From: Rheum nobile
Taxonomy: Eukaryota; Streptophyta; Magnoliopsida; Caryophyllales; Polygonaceae
Assembly: GCA_027886185.1 (NCBI GenBank)
Contig: WOAB01000110.1
Location: forward strand, 310,001-374,000
DNA: 64,000 nt
Direction: 5' to 3'
The notes below the pieces were generated by a model. That model made no database searches. It saw only the letters and a program-made list of their open reading frames with translations, and was not told where the DNA came from. Position 1 is the first letter of the stretch. The number at the start of each line of letters is the position of its first letter. This document shows positions 1 to 13,124 of the stretch, piece after piece. The translations under genes and the position numbers were made by a program.

Positions 1-3000
1 TCAATAGATTTCTAATCTATATTTTTAGTTTATAGAGATATAAATATCTTAAACTTGTAAATATTAACGAAAAAATTAATCATTTAATTTGATTAGACTG
101 AGGTGTTCTATGTCTAAATCGAAATACCATTTCCTTCCGAAAAGGTAGACCGATGAAATTTATATTCTTATCTTATAATCTAAGAAAATGTATGAACAAT
201 GGAATTTTATGAGTTAACGGTTAATGTAACGTCGTGATAGCAAATTATTTACTAGAAGAATGATATAGTAAATTAATATCCATTGAGTTTCAGAGAATCT
301 TATAATGGAGACAAACACTGGTTTAATTTAGTTTTAAGTTTTAAATTAAAGGTTGATCAAGGAATAAAATATTTAAAATAAAGAGGGTCCCGTGAAAGTG
401 CAATTATTAGGATGCCTAGCTTTGATCATTTGAGAAGAAGCATATAGCAAGGGATTATTCCATCTGCTGCTCAATACAGGCCTATATTAATTAAGCTTAA
501 TCCATAACTTTTAAAATTGTTTGTATTGTATTGTACTGTATTGCATGGAGTATTTAATTTTCTGTTAAAAATACAATTTATGACAATTTGCAACCATATA
601 TTAAGAAATAATGAAATTTCAGATATGTTTGTAATTGGGTATGAATGTATGATTTGTAGATAATTGTACTTATATTTGTAGAAAATTGTAAATCTGATTT
701 ATTTTCTGGAATTATAGTTTATAATTAATACAATTTTTCCAGCAAACAAAGTTCAAATGTGTGTGTTTATTTATAAACATGTTTTTTAGTGTGTGTTCAT
801 GGGCACATGCTAATAAAATAAAATAAAAAATTATCTTCAAAATATTTTCTAAAAGAAAAAAAATTAAATTAATAATTAAACAAATTATTACTAAATATAG
901 AGTTATTAGAATGTGTCTATGAATACAAATTAGAAAAAAAAACCATTTATAAATAAACTGCGAGTAGGAAGCTTGATTACGAATTAATAAAAAAAAGAAA
1001 AAGAAAATAAGTGGAGAGATGTAACTTTCAGTTGCTGGTAATAAGGTACTTTCAAACTATTAATAAGGAGATTGCTTAAGGTTGCAATTAAAAATCATGA
1101 TATCTCTAACACCTTGCAATATAAACTTGTTGGTTGAGGGTTTGTTTGTTTTTTTCTTTTAATGTCAAAAAATTGGGTAACGGGGTTCACTTGATGATGC
1201 CTTTGGATTTTATTTCTTCTTATTTGTGGATAAAAGAAAGTAGTAATAAATAAAGAGATGGTGTTTTAGATTTGATTAATACTTTATCAAGTGAAAACAA
1301 CACTCTAATTCTATTCACGTGTTGAGATAATGATTTAATCAGATTTCCCGCCATCTGCACATCACGTGATCACCATCATTCAAATCAACTCAATCCTCAC
1401 CTCACCTCCCTTGATATCTATGTACGTTAAAGTTTTTTTCTAAGAATATCTGTTACCTATTTTCAGGTCTGTACGAATAAATATAGTATATAGTTCTACT
1501 GCTTTCTGTTATAACATTAAATGTTTGAGTGGCATGATTGAGATTTGAGAGTAACATATTGCATGTATTTCAATGTTTGGAACCAACCTACATTTGTAGC
1601 ATGCATACAATATTAGTACAACCAGGGGTGGACCCATATATGCAATTTCCACTATAATCTAAAAGAAATCTAACAGTTTTTCGAATTTTTTCTTCAAGAA
1701 TTTCCAAAAGAAATTATGCATTTTTTATTTTTTTAAAATAATTTTACTACATAAACCACACTTTTATATAGGAGTTATTATGTAATGATGAAATTTGTTT
1801 AAATTATAAAAAAATTATTAATTTGGGGTTCGAATATATGATTTTTTGTTTAAAATTAGGATTTTTTGTGTAAGATAGACATTAGACTTAAATAGACGAC
1901 ATATTTTGAAATTAAGGTTTTTGTGTAAGGTAAATGATAGACTTTTTCTTTTCAGGATTTTAGACTTCACTAGACTAAAATCTTGCGTCCGTTCCTAGTT
2001 ATAACTTTGTATATTTCCGACGATAAAAATAATATGTTTTACATTAAAAATTAGGGGGACAAACAAGCTACTGCATAAATTAGTGCGTTAATATTCCTAT
2101 TGTTATGGTTTTTAGAATGGAATCGTATATATTATGCTTACGTAATGGGTTCGTATATGCGCACGACAAATACTATATTTATCGGGTCACATGACTTGTT
2201 TTATATTTATCAAGTTCATGTAATATCTATGTGATGAACAATAAAATGTTGGAAACTCACATGGTTCCGATCTATGTAATTTAGATAACCCAATAAAATA
2301 GCAAGAAATTTCATATTCAATTTTTTACGTGTAAGAAAATTTGATTAGATCAACGATAATCATACACCGCGATGGATTAATCCATGCATAAAATAAAGCA
2401 GAAAGAAAGAAGAAATCCTAAGTAAGGAAAATTGGTTGAATGTTGTGTAAACAACTTTTCACGTAAGGCACATGAACACATCGTAGTGACTTCCACCTCT
2501 TACCATAATTTTGTTTTTATATATATCATCAATTCACCATCATTCTTACTCGTTGTTCTAAAGATAAATTAAAAGAAAATCATCACCATAAAATCTAGTA
2601 AGATTGCTATTTAGAGTCTCAACAAGCTTTTTAAACATAGGTTATTTTAATGATGATACGTTTTTCCCCCTCTTAAAATGCATTTGTGGTTGCTTGTTCC
2701 CTGCTAATACAACTAGAAAGTGTTGCATGCATAATATATACTAGTTTCTTTTCGTATATTTAATTGGAAGATTACATTAATTAATTAAGTTTTGTTGGAT
2801 TGGTGCGGTTTTAATTAAAGGAAGAATATGTACATTATTTTGAAACAAATGGTCCCGACCAACATCATAATTACAAAGTAGCTAGCACTTTTGTCTCGGA
2901 CATCATTTGATGACATTTTTCGTGACTACTTTTTATGTACTTTATTTTAGGTATATTATTTTTGAAACATAGGGTTTTAATTAAAGGAAGATATGTACAT

Positions 3001-3400
3001 TATTTTATGTGATGTCTCTTGTAAGTGAGTTAGCTTCATATGTATCCTTATTTATACGATTTAGAATGCTATATTATAGATATTGTCACAACTCTAATTA
3101 CTAGATTTCATTCTTTAAGAGGGTTGAAGTTGAAGTATTAATCATTCCGCTAAAACTTCTAACATCATTTAACCTAAATGCATAGCTTTATATTCAAGTC
3201 TTATAATATACTCTATATCATAACAATGCAATTAGTTATTTCACATATACGCGCTATAAAAGATAAGATTCAAGTCATATACTCATTGGGTTGAAATTGG
3301 AATGATGAAAATCTAAAGGGAAAGAAAATTGAAATTATGAAATAGTATAATTCAAATAAAGTTAGTAAACCTATTATTTATGTTTAAAAAACTAGGTTTT
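1..3400. other. AT-rich intergenic DNA, no gene seen
   Basis: I find no credible coding region here; open frames are short and stop-rich on both strands. The sequence is strongly AT-rich with many short A and T runs. The only structure I noted is a motif at about 786-813 containing CATGGGCACATGCTAA. It recurs inverted near 4148-4178 and partly near 3988-4011, so it is probably a transposon end. Confidence 0.6.
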
Positions 3401-3479
3401 GTTACGGTGAGTTAGGTAAATGACCATTTGACAAACCTTTTTTTAAAACTAATGGACCCTTAGTAAAAATGGATCATTC

Positions 3480-3545
3480 TCCCTCTCCCTAAACCCTACT
3501 CTCTACCCTCTAAATCCTACCCTTTAAACCCTAAATCCCAAAAAA
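3480..3545 (+). repeat. degenerate telomere-like CCCTAAA tract
   Basis: A C/T-rich tract carries several CCCTAAA- and AAACCCTA-like words separated by CTCTACC and AATCCTACC variants. It resembles a short interstitial telomere-type repeat or a cluster of telo-box motifs. There is no regular 7-bp period, so it may simply be a C/T-rich low-complexity stretch. Confidence 0.35.
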
Positions 3546-3982
3546 CAATATTTTAGAGAGAGAAAAAACAAAGAAGAGAGAGAAAAATAAAATAAAATTA
3601 GCTAGTAGAGGTATGAAAAATACATAAAAATTAATAAGGGTCTATTTAATTAATTAAAAACTCTTAAAGGGTCAATGACCCCAAAATCATCTTTTTGTGA
3701 AGTGTTCCTAGATATTTGAGAAGAAAAGATCTTCACAAACGGCCCAATAGAAACCTGCACCAGTGCAGCCCACTTAATGGACTTTTGATGCTAAGCCCAT
3801 TTTACAATTCTGGGCCTTTTCATAGCCCAACAAATACTTCCATCAATAAGCCACATGATTCTTGGTTGTTTCTTGTTGGGCCAATACATAATCATCAAAC
3901 TCAACATCCTCAATATTCAGATTGTAGATGCCTAAAAGCCATAGACATAATTCTGCAATCAATGGCCAATTAGATTAAGGTT

Positions 3983-4178
3983 TTTATGTGTGTCCATGGG
4001 CACACTATAATAACTTTTTTTTTAGCAATAAAACTCCATTTTTAGCAATAATTTTTTTAGCCATTAGTTTAACTTTTTTTTTTTGCTAAGGGTTTATCCA
4101 TTCTCTTTTAGTTTAATATTTTGAATATAATATCCTAATTTAACTTGTTAGCATGTGCACATGGGCACACACTAGAGA
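3983..4178. mobile_element. small element with CATGGGCACA termini
   Basis: Both ends carry related words: TGTGTGTCCATGGGCACACT on the left, and GCATGTGCACATGGGCACAC followed by ACTAG on the right. The interior is T-rich and non-coding with repeats of TTTTTAGC. The same terminal word occurs at 786-813 in the opposite sense. I infer a MITE-like family but could not define a clear target duplication. Confidence 0.35.
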
Positions 4179-4188
4179 AACCGTTATA

Positions 4189-4478
4189 CTCCATTCGTTC
4201 AGATATATATGTCATTTTAGCCTTAAAATCTTGTTCATTAATATTTGTCATTCTAGCTATTTTAAGTAAAAAGTTATTGATGATTAATAATGATTGTTCT
4301 TGAAAATTGAATTTTTGATCACTTTAATATCCTATATCTCTATTTATTGGCTTAAAAATAAACATGCTAAAGTGTAGGTAGAAAAGTAACTACAAGTATA
4401 AACTTTTTAGGCTAAATGATGACACTCTTAAAATTTATGATAAGAGGTAAAATGACATATATTGTCAAACAAAGAGAA
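4189..4478. mobile_element. Stowaway-like MITE (Tc1/mariner type)
   Basis: The left end is CTCCATTCGTTC preceded by TA. The right end, read on the other strand, starts CTCTTTGTTTG. Both are followed about 10 bp in by the shared word ATATATGTCATTTTA in inverted orientation. This is the usual Stowaway layout of CTCC-type ends and TA target. The interior is non-coding. The right boundary is uncertain by about 2 bp. Confidence 0.55.
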
Positions 4479-4555
4479 TATTAAACATTATTAGTTGAGG
4501 AATATGGGCTAAAAAGGATGGTTTATATCTTACCCAAAAAAAGGGAGATGAATTA

Positions 4556-4717
4556 GTGCTCGTTCGGTAGAAGAAAGAATGAAACTTCAACTAGTTGAAG
4601 TTTAAGCAAAATGGTAATGTTGGGAGAGGACATTATCATTTTACTTCAACTAGTTGAAGCAAATCAAGGCAAAATGAAACTTCAACTAGTTGAAATAAAT
4701 TTCAACCGAACGAGCCC
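4556..4717. mobile_element. Tourist-like MITE with TTA target duplication
   Basis: The ends are inverted repeats: GTGCTCGTTCGGT on the left, and ACCGAACGAGCCC on the right. TTA flanks both sides (4553-4555 and 4718-4720), as expected for PIF/Harbinger-derived elements. The 162-bp interior holds three copies of a palindromic word around CTTCAACTAGTTGAAG. No protein is encoded. Confidence 0.75.
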
Positions 4718-4734
4718 TTAGAAAGGGTAGCTAG

Positions 4735-5589
4735 CTTTATTATGAATATAAAAAAGGCAAAGGGTTGAAAGGGTAAAAAGGCACCTTTGACAAAAAAGCA
4801 TTTAAGGAGAGACCTTATACAAAGATTCACCAAAAATCACACCAATATAGGAGATGAAAGAAAGTGTCCTTCAAAAGAGGACAACTTTTAATTGATTGAT
4901 TTGAATGTTGTGCATTAATAAATTATTTTTATTAAATATATTATATTAAGAAAATATGTAACCAATTTTTAAAAAAAATCCCACACAAATTTGTTTACCC
5001 AACTAAGTATTTGTTTTCCTCTCTTTCTAATGAAAAATAGGTATATTTTAGACTTTTTCTTTTTGAAATTAAACTTCGTGTAGGAATATAATATAAATGG
5101 TTTGAGAAAGTGGAGAGAACTAGGTTCTCCAAAAAAAAAACACTATGGAGTAAAAAGAGAAAACCCCATAAAGAGTAAGATCCAAGAGTGGAATTCACAA
5201 CCCCACCAATTGGAAAATAGTGACAATTCATTCTCAGCACCCTTTTCCTATTCATTTATGATGTTAGGGTCTACTCTTTGCATAATTGCTCCTTTACATG
5301 GAAAGCAAATCACACTTTCCACGGTTCATGGATGCCTCTTTACCCTTTGCTTTCATCATGCTCAACCCATGTATATATCAAAGCATAACCTAATTCATTA
5401 CCCATGGAATTGGTATAGTGAAGCATGATTCATTTATAAATATGTTATGTATATATTTGACTCTCACTAGTTTTCATCCAGAAAATTTTCCGGTACAAGA
5501 AAAACATTGAGTTAATTGATCTCGTCTAACATAATAAATTTACAACGATTTTTTTAATTTATGCCAGTAATTGTGAAAAGTATGGTTGA
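4735..5589. other. non-coding stretch with unrecognised small ORFs
   Basis: Overlapping small open frames lie on both strands (5102-5428 plus, 108 codons; 4995-5255 minus, 86 codons). Neither resembles a family I know, and neither shows splice context or a convincing start. They overlap antisense to each other, which suggests that at most one is real. I treat the segment as intergenic. Confidence 0.4.
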
Positions 5590-5597
5590 AACACAAG

Positions 5598-6036
5598 TAG
5601 GGTTGTTCATCGGTCGGTCCAATATTCAGATTTGGACAAAATCGAACCGATTATATCCGATACGATTTTCAGTTTTAAGTTTTCATAAAAAAATAATAAT
5701 CGGTTTTCGATTCGGTCAAAATCGAATATTTTAAAAAATAATAATAAAATCCTAGATTACTAGATAAATTAGTTAATCCTTATTTGACTCGGTCTAATTC
5801 GGCCCAGTTCGGTTCAATTTGGCCCAAATTTGGTTATGTCTAATTCGGTTTGGTTCACTAAGACGCGTTTTAGTAATCTAAATTAACCTATTTTTAACAT
5901 GTTCGGTTATTTTGGTTTATAACCGAACTGAAAAAACCGAACCGAACCGAGTATATTCGGTTATGTTTTCGGTCCACAAAAATCTGATATTCGATTTCGG
6001 TTTTATTCGAATCTGTTTTGGACCGATGAACAGCCT
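5598..6036. mobile_element. hAT-type MITE, 8-bp target duplication
   Basis: The left end is TAGGGTTGTTCATCGGTC. The right end reads GACCGATGAACAGCCT, its inverted counterpart with a 1-bp indel. The flanks are AACACAAG on both sides (5590-5597 and 6037-6044), an 8-bp duplication typical of hAT transposition. The 439-bp interior is non-coding and full of TTCGGTT and AACCGAA words. No transposase is present, so it would move only in trans. Confidence 0.8.
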
Positions 6037-6603
6037 AACACAAGGCATAAGTTAATTAAATTATCTTTATTTGGTAAACATATAATGTCTTTTCCCAAAA
6101 TTGGTATCTATTAACCCTAAAAATATTCATCGAAAATATTAAATGAATGAAAAAATTGGATAGGCCCTTAAGGCACAAGTTGAAAATTGATGCTTAATTA
6201 ATGACCTATATGCTTAAAACGATTTAAACACATAACTGCAAATTTGTTTTGATTGACCATATAATTTTGTGGTTATGCTCAAAATTTTTGTAGCCCATAG
6301 TTGAAAGTACCCAAAATCCCAAATCATAAATTACACGAATGAAAAATGACCCATTAATCCTACCTGATTCAAGTCTACTATATTTATCACAACCACAAAA
6401 ATAAACACCCTAACAAACTGTTATGCCGTCAAAACAAGCTTTTTCCCACACTACCCAAAAGAGCAATCTTTATTTTTCAGGATGAAATTAAAAGAGAAAA
6501 AAGCTAGAGAGAAGACATTTGATTGCCTATTTTTTGACTCCATGGAAATTAAATGTTCATTGTAGGTTTATTAGCTAGCTAGAGGTATAAAAATCTATCT
6601 ATA

Positions 6604-7310
6604 TCTATATACTATTATTAAAATCGTAATTATTTCTCTTACGTATCGCTCATCTAAATATGTCATGTCATCAAATAATTATGTACATTTACCTATTCAT
6701 CATTATTCTATTTATAATTTATGTTATCTTTTATTTATATAATTTCCTAAATTACCACCCCAAAATATTTCTCATTGTATATGATAATTCTGCACTTACC
6801 AAAAACATTATTATCATACTTAATTAGTGTCCATAATATAATATATACGTTAATGGTTCGTAAACTCCATTATAAAGATATGTATATAAATAGATGGTTC
6901 GTAAATAGTTAACGTTATACCGTTCATCCACCAACATACATATAATTATACATTTACCAAAAATATTATTATCATACGTAATTAGTGTTCATGATTTAAT
7001 AAGGGTGAATAGATTGTCCGTAAACTCCATTATAAAGAATATAATATACAATTTTATTTTTAATAATTATATCAAATTCCTAATTTATATTTTCTTTAAT
7101 ATAAGTTTACACATCTACCTTCAATTTTCATTATATAATATACCTTATAAATTATTCGATCAAGAAATTATCTTTCCGATACATCATGTTACATTTCCTA
7201 TATAATTTTCTTTTATATTTTATATATACTATAAACAAATTTAAATTTATTCTTAAAATATATGGTCATGTCCGTATAAGGCACGGGGCTTGCACGGGGA
7301 CACATGGTAA
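6604..7310 (+). mobile_element. non-autonomous Helitron, 3' end decayed
   Basis: The segment starts TCTATATACTATTATTAAAA after an A, and ends with a hairpin-like GCACGG region followed by GGACACATGGTAA. It is closely related to the element at 55011-55479, whose 3' end has the canonical CTAG; here the last four bases are GTAA. An internal block of about 200 bp is duplicated (around 6780-6900 and 6945-7045), which explains the greater length. There is no coding capacity. Confidence 0.65.
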
Positions 7311-7400
7311 TAGTATTACTATAGAGAATAGTTAATTTGGGGGAAAAGAATAATATCACATGATAGAATGAAATATCACCAATCCAACACCCCTATTGGT

Positions 7401-7434
<34 letters not shown>

Positions 7435-9754
7435 GGAGGTGGGTATTGGGTGTTCATAACAACTTGGCAAAATAATTTAGGGATATCTGAGTGGACTTCT
7501 TTTCAATATGGTCATTTGTAAGTGGGTTTGTGTCCCTTCAAGGGAACCTTTGAATCAAAGTCCTCTAAGAAAAGAACAATTTGGAGTGCCAACTTGAATA
7601 TTTTGGCCTTGGATGGATCAAATGAATTCCCATTAATTTAGCAATGGAATTTAAATAAGAAATAACTTTTGTGGTAATTTACCCCACATAGGTTAATATC
7701 AATTACGGCCGGCCATCAATGGTAATCTACACTATCATGTACACTCATTTTCATTGTCTACACTTATTTTCGTATATCTATTAATTAATTAGGTCCCACG
7801 ATTGGATTCAACTTTAATATTGTGACTTTTAGGTTTAGATTATTATGAGTTTTATATATAGTTAGTCTATATGAGGTATTAGGCTTTTAGAACGATATAG
7901 ACAAAAAAAAAAGAAAAAGAATTATGTTATAAGAAGACTTAACCTTTTTACACTCTTTTTTTTTTACTAGTTGATCTATATGAAGCTAAATAAATTATAG
8001 AAAATCTTCAATAACCTTTTTTACTAAACATAATTTCAGTTATATTATACTATATTTATTTTACACTTTTATTTATATATATATATATTGTTAGTTTTTT
8101 TCCTTCAAAACCTTGAGATTTAGTAAACAAAAGCAATGAAAATGATTATTTCGTGTAATTTGAAGTTTTATGCATGAGTAATTTTATACAAAATCTCCAG
8201 TCTTGTGAGTGATTTCATGACATTTCCGGTTTTATGTATATTTATATGAAATTTATAATTTTTATGGGTAATTTTGTTTGAGTTATCATATTTTATTTAT
8301 TATTTTGAGAAATAACATAATCTGGATAATAATCCAACATTCTGAGAAATTGTTGGATATATGACTAATTTTCTAGTTGTGATAGGTATATACCCAATTA
8401 GAGAATTTTTTATAGGTATATAGCCAATTGTCCCTATTTTTTATACATATGTTAAATTTAAAATGAATTTTGTCATCATTTTTCATGTTTCATTAACTTT
8501 TCGATTCAAGTCAAGTTTTGATAATATAGTTATCAATAAGCATATTTGGTTGGCTTTTCAGTATATCTAACTTTTAGTCAAATTGTAGTTTAGTAGCTAA
8601 TTAAAAGTTTGAAAATATGAAATCATGGAAAAGACACATGGTGACTAATTAAAATGGAGGTCATGTCTAATAGCCATTTAAGAGACAAGGATGTTACATC
8701 AATTGGTGCATTGTGGCAACCTTTGAAGTTACTTTCAAAGTTGAGAGTGAGAAGAAAGTTGAAAGGTATTCCCTACCACTTTCACTATCAAACTCCCCTA
8801 GATAATCTCATTCTTCTTGTGTATGTTTGGTCCAAAGATGGCCACGTCGGCCACTTCCATTTTAATTTGCTTAATTAGTGCTTTTCCCATGTTTTTCATA
8901 GTATAATCTATCTCTACTTAATTGATAGTATTAACCAAAAACCCTCATTTTCATTCAATACAATATGCATATTATGTTGTTCATCAAAAAACAAATAACC
9001 TTTTTATAATAAACATTTTAATTTCCCCCCCCCCCCCCCCCCCATAATATCTCTAGCTAGGTAAGGGTTAAATTAAATAACTAAGGTATTAACACACGAA
9101 AAGATAAGTAGAATTGTGAAGTAAATATTTAAAATTGTCACATGGTGATAAAAAATGATATTTTAGAAAATATCGGGTGTCTATTTTTTATTGCTCCCGG
9201 AATTAGTTCTGAAAGCAATGGTAAAACAAACTTCAATAAATTACAGAACAAACTGTTGGGTTATGGAGTTTGAATGTCTGATGGATTGTACACCAAAGCT
9301 CAAACTGCGATGATCTTTAGTATTTATACCCATTTGATTATTGTAATTGTTATCACAAAATAATAATAAAATCTTGGCTTGATAGCGCCTCTAGATATAG
9401 TCACTTTCATAATTAACAATTTTCATATTTTTTATTTTGTTTTCTCTCATTAGTGCGTTCAAATCGTAACACAAACAAACTCAATAAATTGATGAATTAT
9501 GAATCTCTCGGTTGGGAGAATATTCTCCCTGGATTGCCTTTTGTTTATCAATAAGAAATCTTTTGTGTGATGTTTACGGACGTTCACGCCTCTTTGGCTG
9601 GTCGAGGGGTTAATACCTCTTTTAATAGGAAAACGACGGTTGGAATTTTCTCCCTTTCTTATAAGTTTCTATTAACCATATTTATGTAACAGTTTTAATT
9701 ATTTTAGAAAGTCATTTAATATATGTATACAAGCAAGCCTAACTATTTAGAAAA
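7311..9754. other. AT-rich intergenic DNA with microsatellites
   Basis: There is no recognised gene. A (TA)n run occupies about 7403-7432, and a run of 19 C residues lies at 9025-9043. A 74-codon open frame at 8654-8878 begins at an ATG and has fairly balanced composition, but I do not recognise the product and see no supporting signals. The segment at 9190-9750 has higher GC than its surroundings but no open frame. Confidence 0.5.
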
Positions 9755-9790
9755 CTAGTAATTATGTCCGTGCTACGCACGGGTTAATTT
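9755..9790 (-). mobile_element. Helitron 3' terminus (minus strand)
   Basis: Read on the minus strand, the sequence has a CCGTGC-GTA-GCACGG hairpin followed after nine bases by CTAG and then T. This is the standard Helitron 3' end with its downstream T. The body extends to the right, but I could not identify its 5' TC end, so only the terminus is annotated. Confidence 0.6.
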
Positions 9791-12142
9791 TATAATTTTT
9801 TTAAATAAATAATTTAGATTCTTAAAATATATCTTATAGTGTTGAACTTATGTATTTTAGTTCTTTTTAACAATATTAGTAGATATTATATCTATTTTTA
9901 TTTATTAATAGAAATTAGGTTACATACATTTAATATTATATTACATGTGCAAATTTACATTGAATTCCTCTAACAATACCGAAATGTAGATACAAGTGAA
10001 TAAATGTATTTGTTTTGTGCAAGAAGTTTAATATCAACGGTATATTATATGAACATCAAATAAAATTATTTATATTTTTCAATGTTGTCCAAAAACAACT
10101 CTTCTTCAATTATATATTAATTAAATGCTAGAAGAAAATAAAAATTAATGAAGTAAAAATACAATAGAATACTCATTTAATTTTAATAAAAATATTTTTT
10201 ATGCAATTGTTCATCTTTGAAGGGTGTGTATATCGGAAAAATAACATATTAAATTTGTCCATGCAATAGAAAAATTTCTTATATTGAGTACTCTTTATCA
10301 ATGTATGAGTAACTTATATGCTTTCAATGTTAAAGGAGATGCAAATAATCATATTGTCTTCTTCATTTTGTAAAAACAATATAGTTAATATGACGTAATT
10401 AAATTATCTCATTTGTAACTCTTTCTAAATTTAACTATATGTTATTATAATTAACAATTGGAAAGTATGCATTGTATTATTTTTTTTGTTTAAAAAACAA
10501 TTATAATTACCATTTTCGTTCTTAGATATATTAGATGAGATATTAATTATCTAAAAACCTTTCATATAGAATGAACATTAATTGTGAAGTACCTATTCCA
10601 TAATATATATATATACTACGTGTTGCACGCAACTAATTTTCCAATGTTCTACATTTATTAAATATGCGAATAATATTATTTTCTTTGATGGAATGTAGTA
10701 AATTTTATACTCTATATAATGATTAAAGTGTAATGTATTTTATATTTATCAAATAATTACTTTTTGTTGTAAAATGGTTGAGAATTGATAATAACATAAT
10801 TTCTATAATCTAGGTTGAGTTGTATATATATGTTACATGCATTTTATTCATCACAAAATTGAATTCATAGTATATAGTGATGATAATAGTATAGAAATAA
10901 AAAACTACAAAATATCAAATGTAAAGTATAATATGATAGGGTGTAAAATATATAGCTCTTTAGACTGTTTAAAAGACAAATGTAATACGTCATAATACTC
11001 TAGCTACTTGAATAAACCCAACCATCTAGCTTTATATATAAACTTTTTAAAGCTCTTTCCCTCGTCTTTTCTTTCATACAAACGTCTCTATTTTGTACTC
11101 TTACACAATGCCTCATTTATAGGAAGCTCATATGTATACGTAGGAACATCCAATTCAATTCAATTACTCCTCGATTTATGGTTTCACGGTTACATTTTTT
11201 TTAAGTGCTTATGTCGATTCATTTCCAAGTAGTTTAAACGAAACAACAATTTCTTATTGCTTGCTTTTAAATGTGAATTGTTGTCAAGGAAAAATCAGTA
11301 TAAATATGGTCACTAATTAGTAAGTTTTAATGTATATAAGTAGATATTATGATTTATAAAGAAAAAACACTACGTTGCGCCTACTTGACGTTTAATATTT
11401 TTCTCAAAATTTTAATTGGCTTTATTTATTTATTTATTTTAAAAAGTCAAAATTTTAATTGAATTTCTTTAATTTTAAGTCAAAGTTTTTTCAAAATCTC
11501 AATTGACTTTTTATTTATTTAAAAAATATAGATTGCTAAATAATTTACTTTATATGTTTATAGAATTATCAAAACCTTCATTCTAATTTCTATCACAAAT
11601 TTATGAGTTAGCATTCAATGACCTAGAATGCTAATTTTTAAATATAGATAGACGTTTCAAAAATAAAAATATCATGTGTATAAAACATAAAAATGATATC
11701 CTACAAGAAAGTTGTGGTAGTCTCTAAGATATCCATGTTCGTCGTAATCTATAAAATGACGCCTTGATCTTCTTTTTCCGTGAGTATGGGATTATGAGTT
11801 TTTTTTTACCACTTCTTTATTTATTTCAAACTTTTCTAATAATAATTTGTCATGTCCCAAAGGATTGACATGATTAGAAAAAACTTAAGGAATAATTAAG
11901 GGAAAATAGATGAAGGAGATAAGAGGAACATAGGAAGCCATAGAAGAGAAAGAGATACATGAGAGGGTATGATATGGAGAGATTAGGGAAGAAAGGATAA
12001 TTGGTTATTTTCATTGATGATCTCATTACATTTAGAATATGACTATTTATACTAATAGCCTAACATACACATACATGACATAATTATATCGATTTTTCTA
12101 CTCACACGATATTATTTGGTGGGTCGAGTCTCCCTTTGTGTT
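9791..12142. other. AT-rich intergenic DNA, no gene seen
   Basis: The segment is very AT-rich. A 74-codon open frame at 11008-11232 encodes a low-complexity hydrophobic peptide that I do not regard as a gene. A second hairpin-like word (CGTG-TTG-CACG) near 10619 may be another decayed Helitron end. From about 11853 to 12142 the composition changes, and a minus-strand TATAAATAG motif near 12045 suggests an LTR remnant that I could not delimit. Confidence 0.45.
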
Positions 12143-12160
12143 AACAACATGTTTAGTAAA

Positions 12161-13124
12161 CTTTTGTTTAGTAAGACTAAAACAAAAATGAAAACCCTAT
12201 TGAAAAACGATCTCTCCCACCCCTAAAATTTCCCTTACACCGCCGCCCCTGTTCACCATCTTTCCCCCAAATTTTCCATATGTATCTTCACCTTTTTACA
12301 ATTGATTCGATGATTCCTAGCCATAATTACTTTGCTCTCTGTTCCTTTGTACCTGTTTAAGAGTTTCCAACACTCTAAATTAAAAAACCCTAAAACAACT
12401 CCCAAAAGCTGCTTCTATGGCCTTTCTCGAAAGGAATCCCAGAAATTCTCTTCTTTTTCATTGTTTAACTCTCCTTCCATCTCAAATCGTACACAAATCA
12501 AACCCCTTTCGGGTTTGCATCTCGTCGGGTGGCTCACTCGAAGATCTGCTTTTCCCCCTCTCCGCTACAAGTTGACTTTTGGGGGTGGCGTGTTGGTGGC
12601 GCCGCTGTTATACTCCTATCCCTCTCCTTGTGATGTGACTTGTCAGGTTTGCCTCAGCATACTATTGTGTGTGTGCTGGCTTGGAGGCCACGCCTCCCCG
12701 CTGAAGTCCTACCAGAGGTTGCTTTGGGTGTACGATCCCTGCCCTAAGCCGCTCCCTGCCCTAAGCCGCCTAGTTGCCTGTTGACTTGTCTCCGTACCTG
12801 CTGGCTGATGCGCTTGGCTTGGCTTGGTGGCTACTCCATCCTGCAAGTGACTTTTCATAGTCCTTTCTGGTTTCTTGGACGCTGGCCTCATAATCCTTGT
12901 CCTTTGAAGACTATTCTCCTCTCCAGGTGTTTCGTTCCTAACTCCCTTAGTTACTCTAATATTAAATTTCATGCTATCCTTTTCTGCTATAAATATACCA
13001 ATCATCAATACACTAAATGCTCTTCACTTTCGAACATTCCCTGCTCTTTATTTCTTTCCATTTTGCCTGTGTTAACTTATTCCTGCAATCACTCCTGGTC
13101 TCTTCTAGTATCTGTGATCCTCAT
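12161..13124 (+). other. LINE 5' leader region
   Basis: A C/T-rich leader precedes ORF1. Open frames here (12332-12784 and the start of 12781-13488) are compositional and match nothing I know. A short tandem duplication of CCCTGCCCTAAGCCG occurs near 12737-12766. The first sensible ORF1 start is the ATG at 13125, followed by a second ATG three codons later. Confidence 0.5.

Noticed and set aside
5102..5428. 108-codon plus-strand gene
   Set aside because: There are no recognisable domains, splice context or conservation clues, and a comparable antisense frame overlaps it.
11853..12142. solo LTR or LTR remnant (minus-strand TATAAATAG, TGTTAACA near the right edge)
   Set aside because: I could not define both ends or a target duplication; the LINE insertion at 12143 complicates the right border.
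12332..13124. separate host gene upstream of the LINE ORF1
   Set aside because: The open frames lie within the LINE target duplications, overlap in several frames, and match nothing known; the region is best read as the LINE leader.
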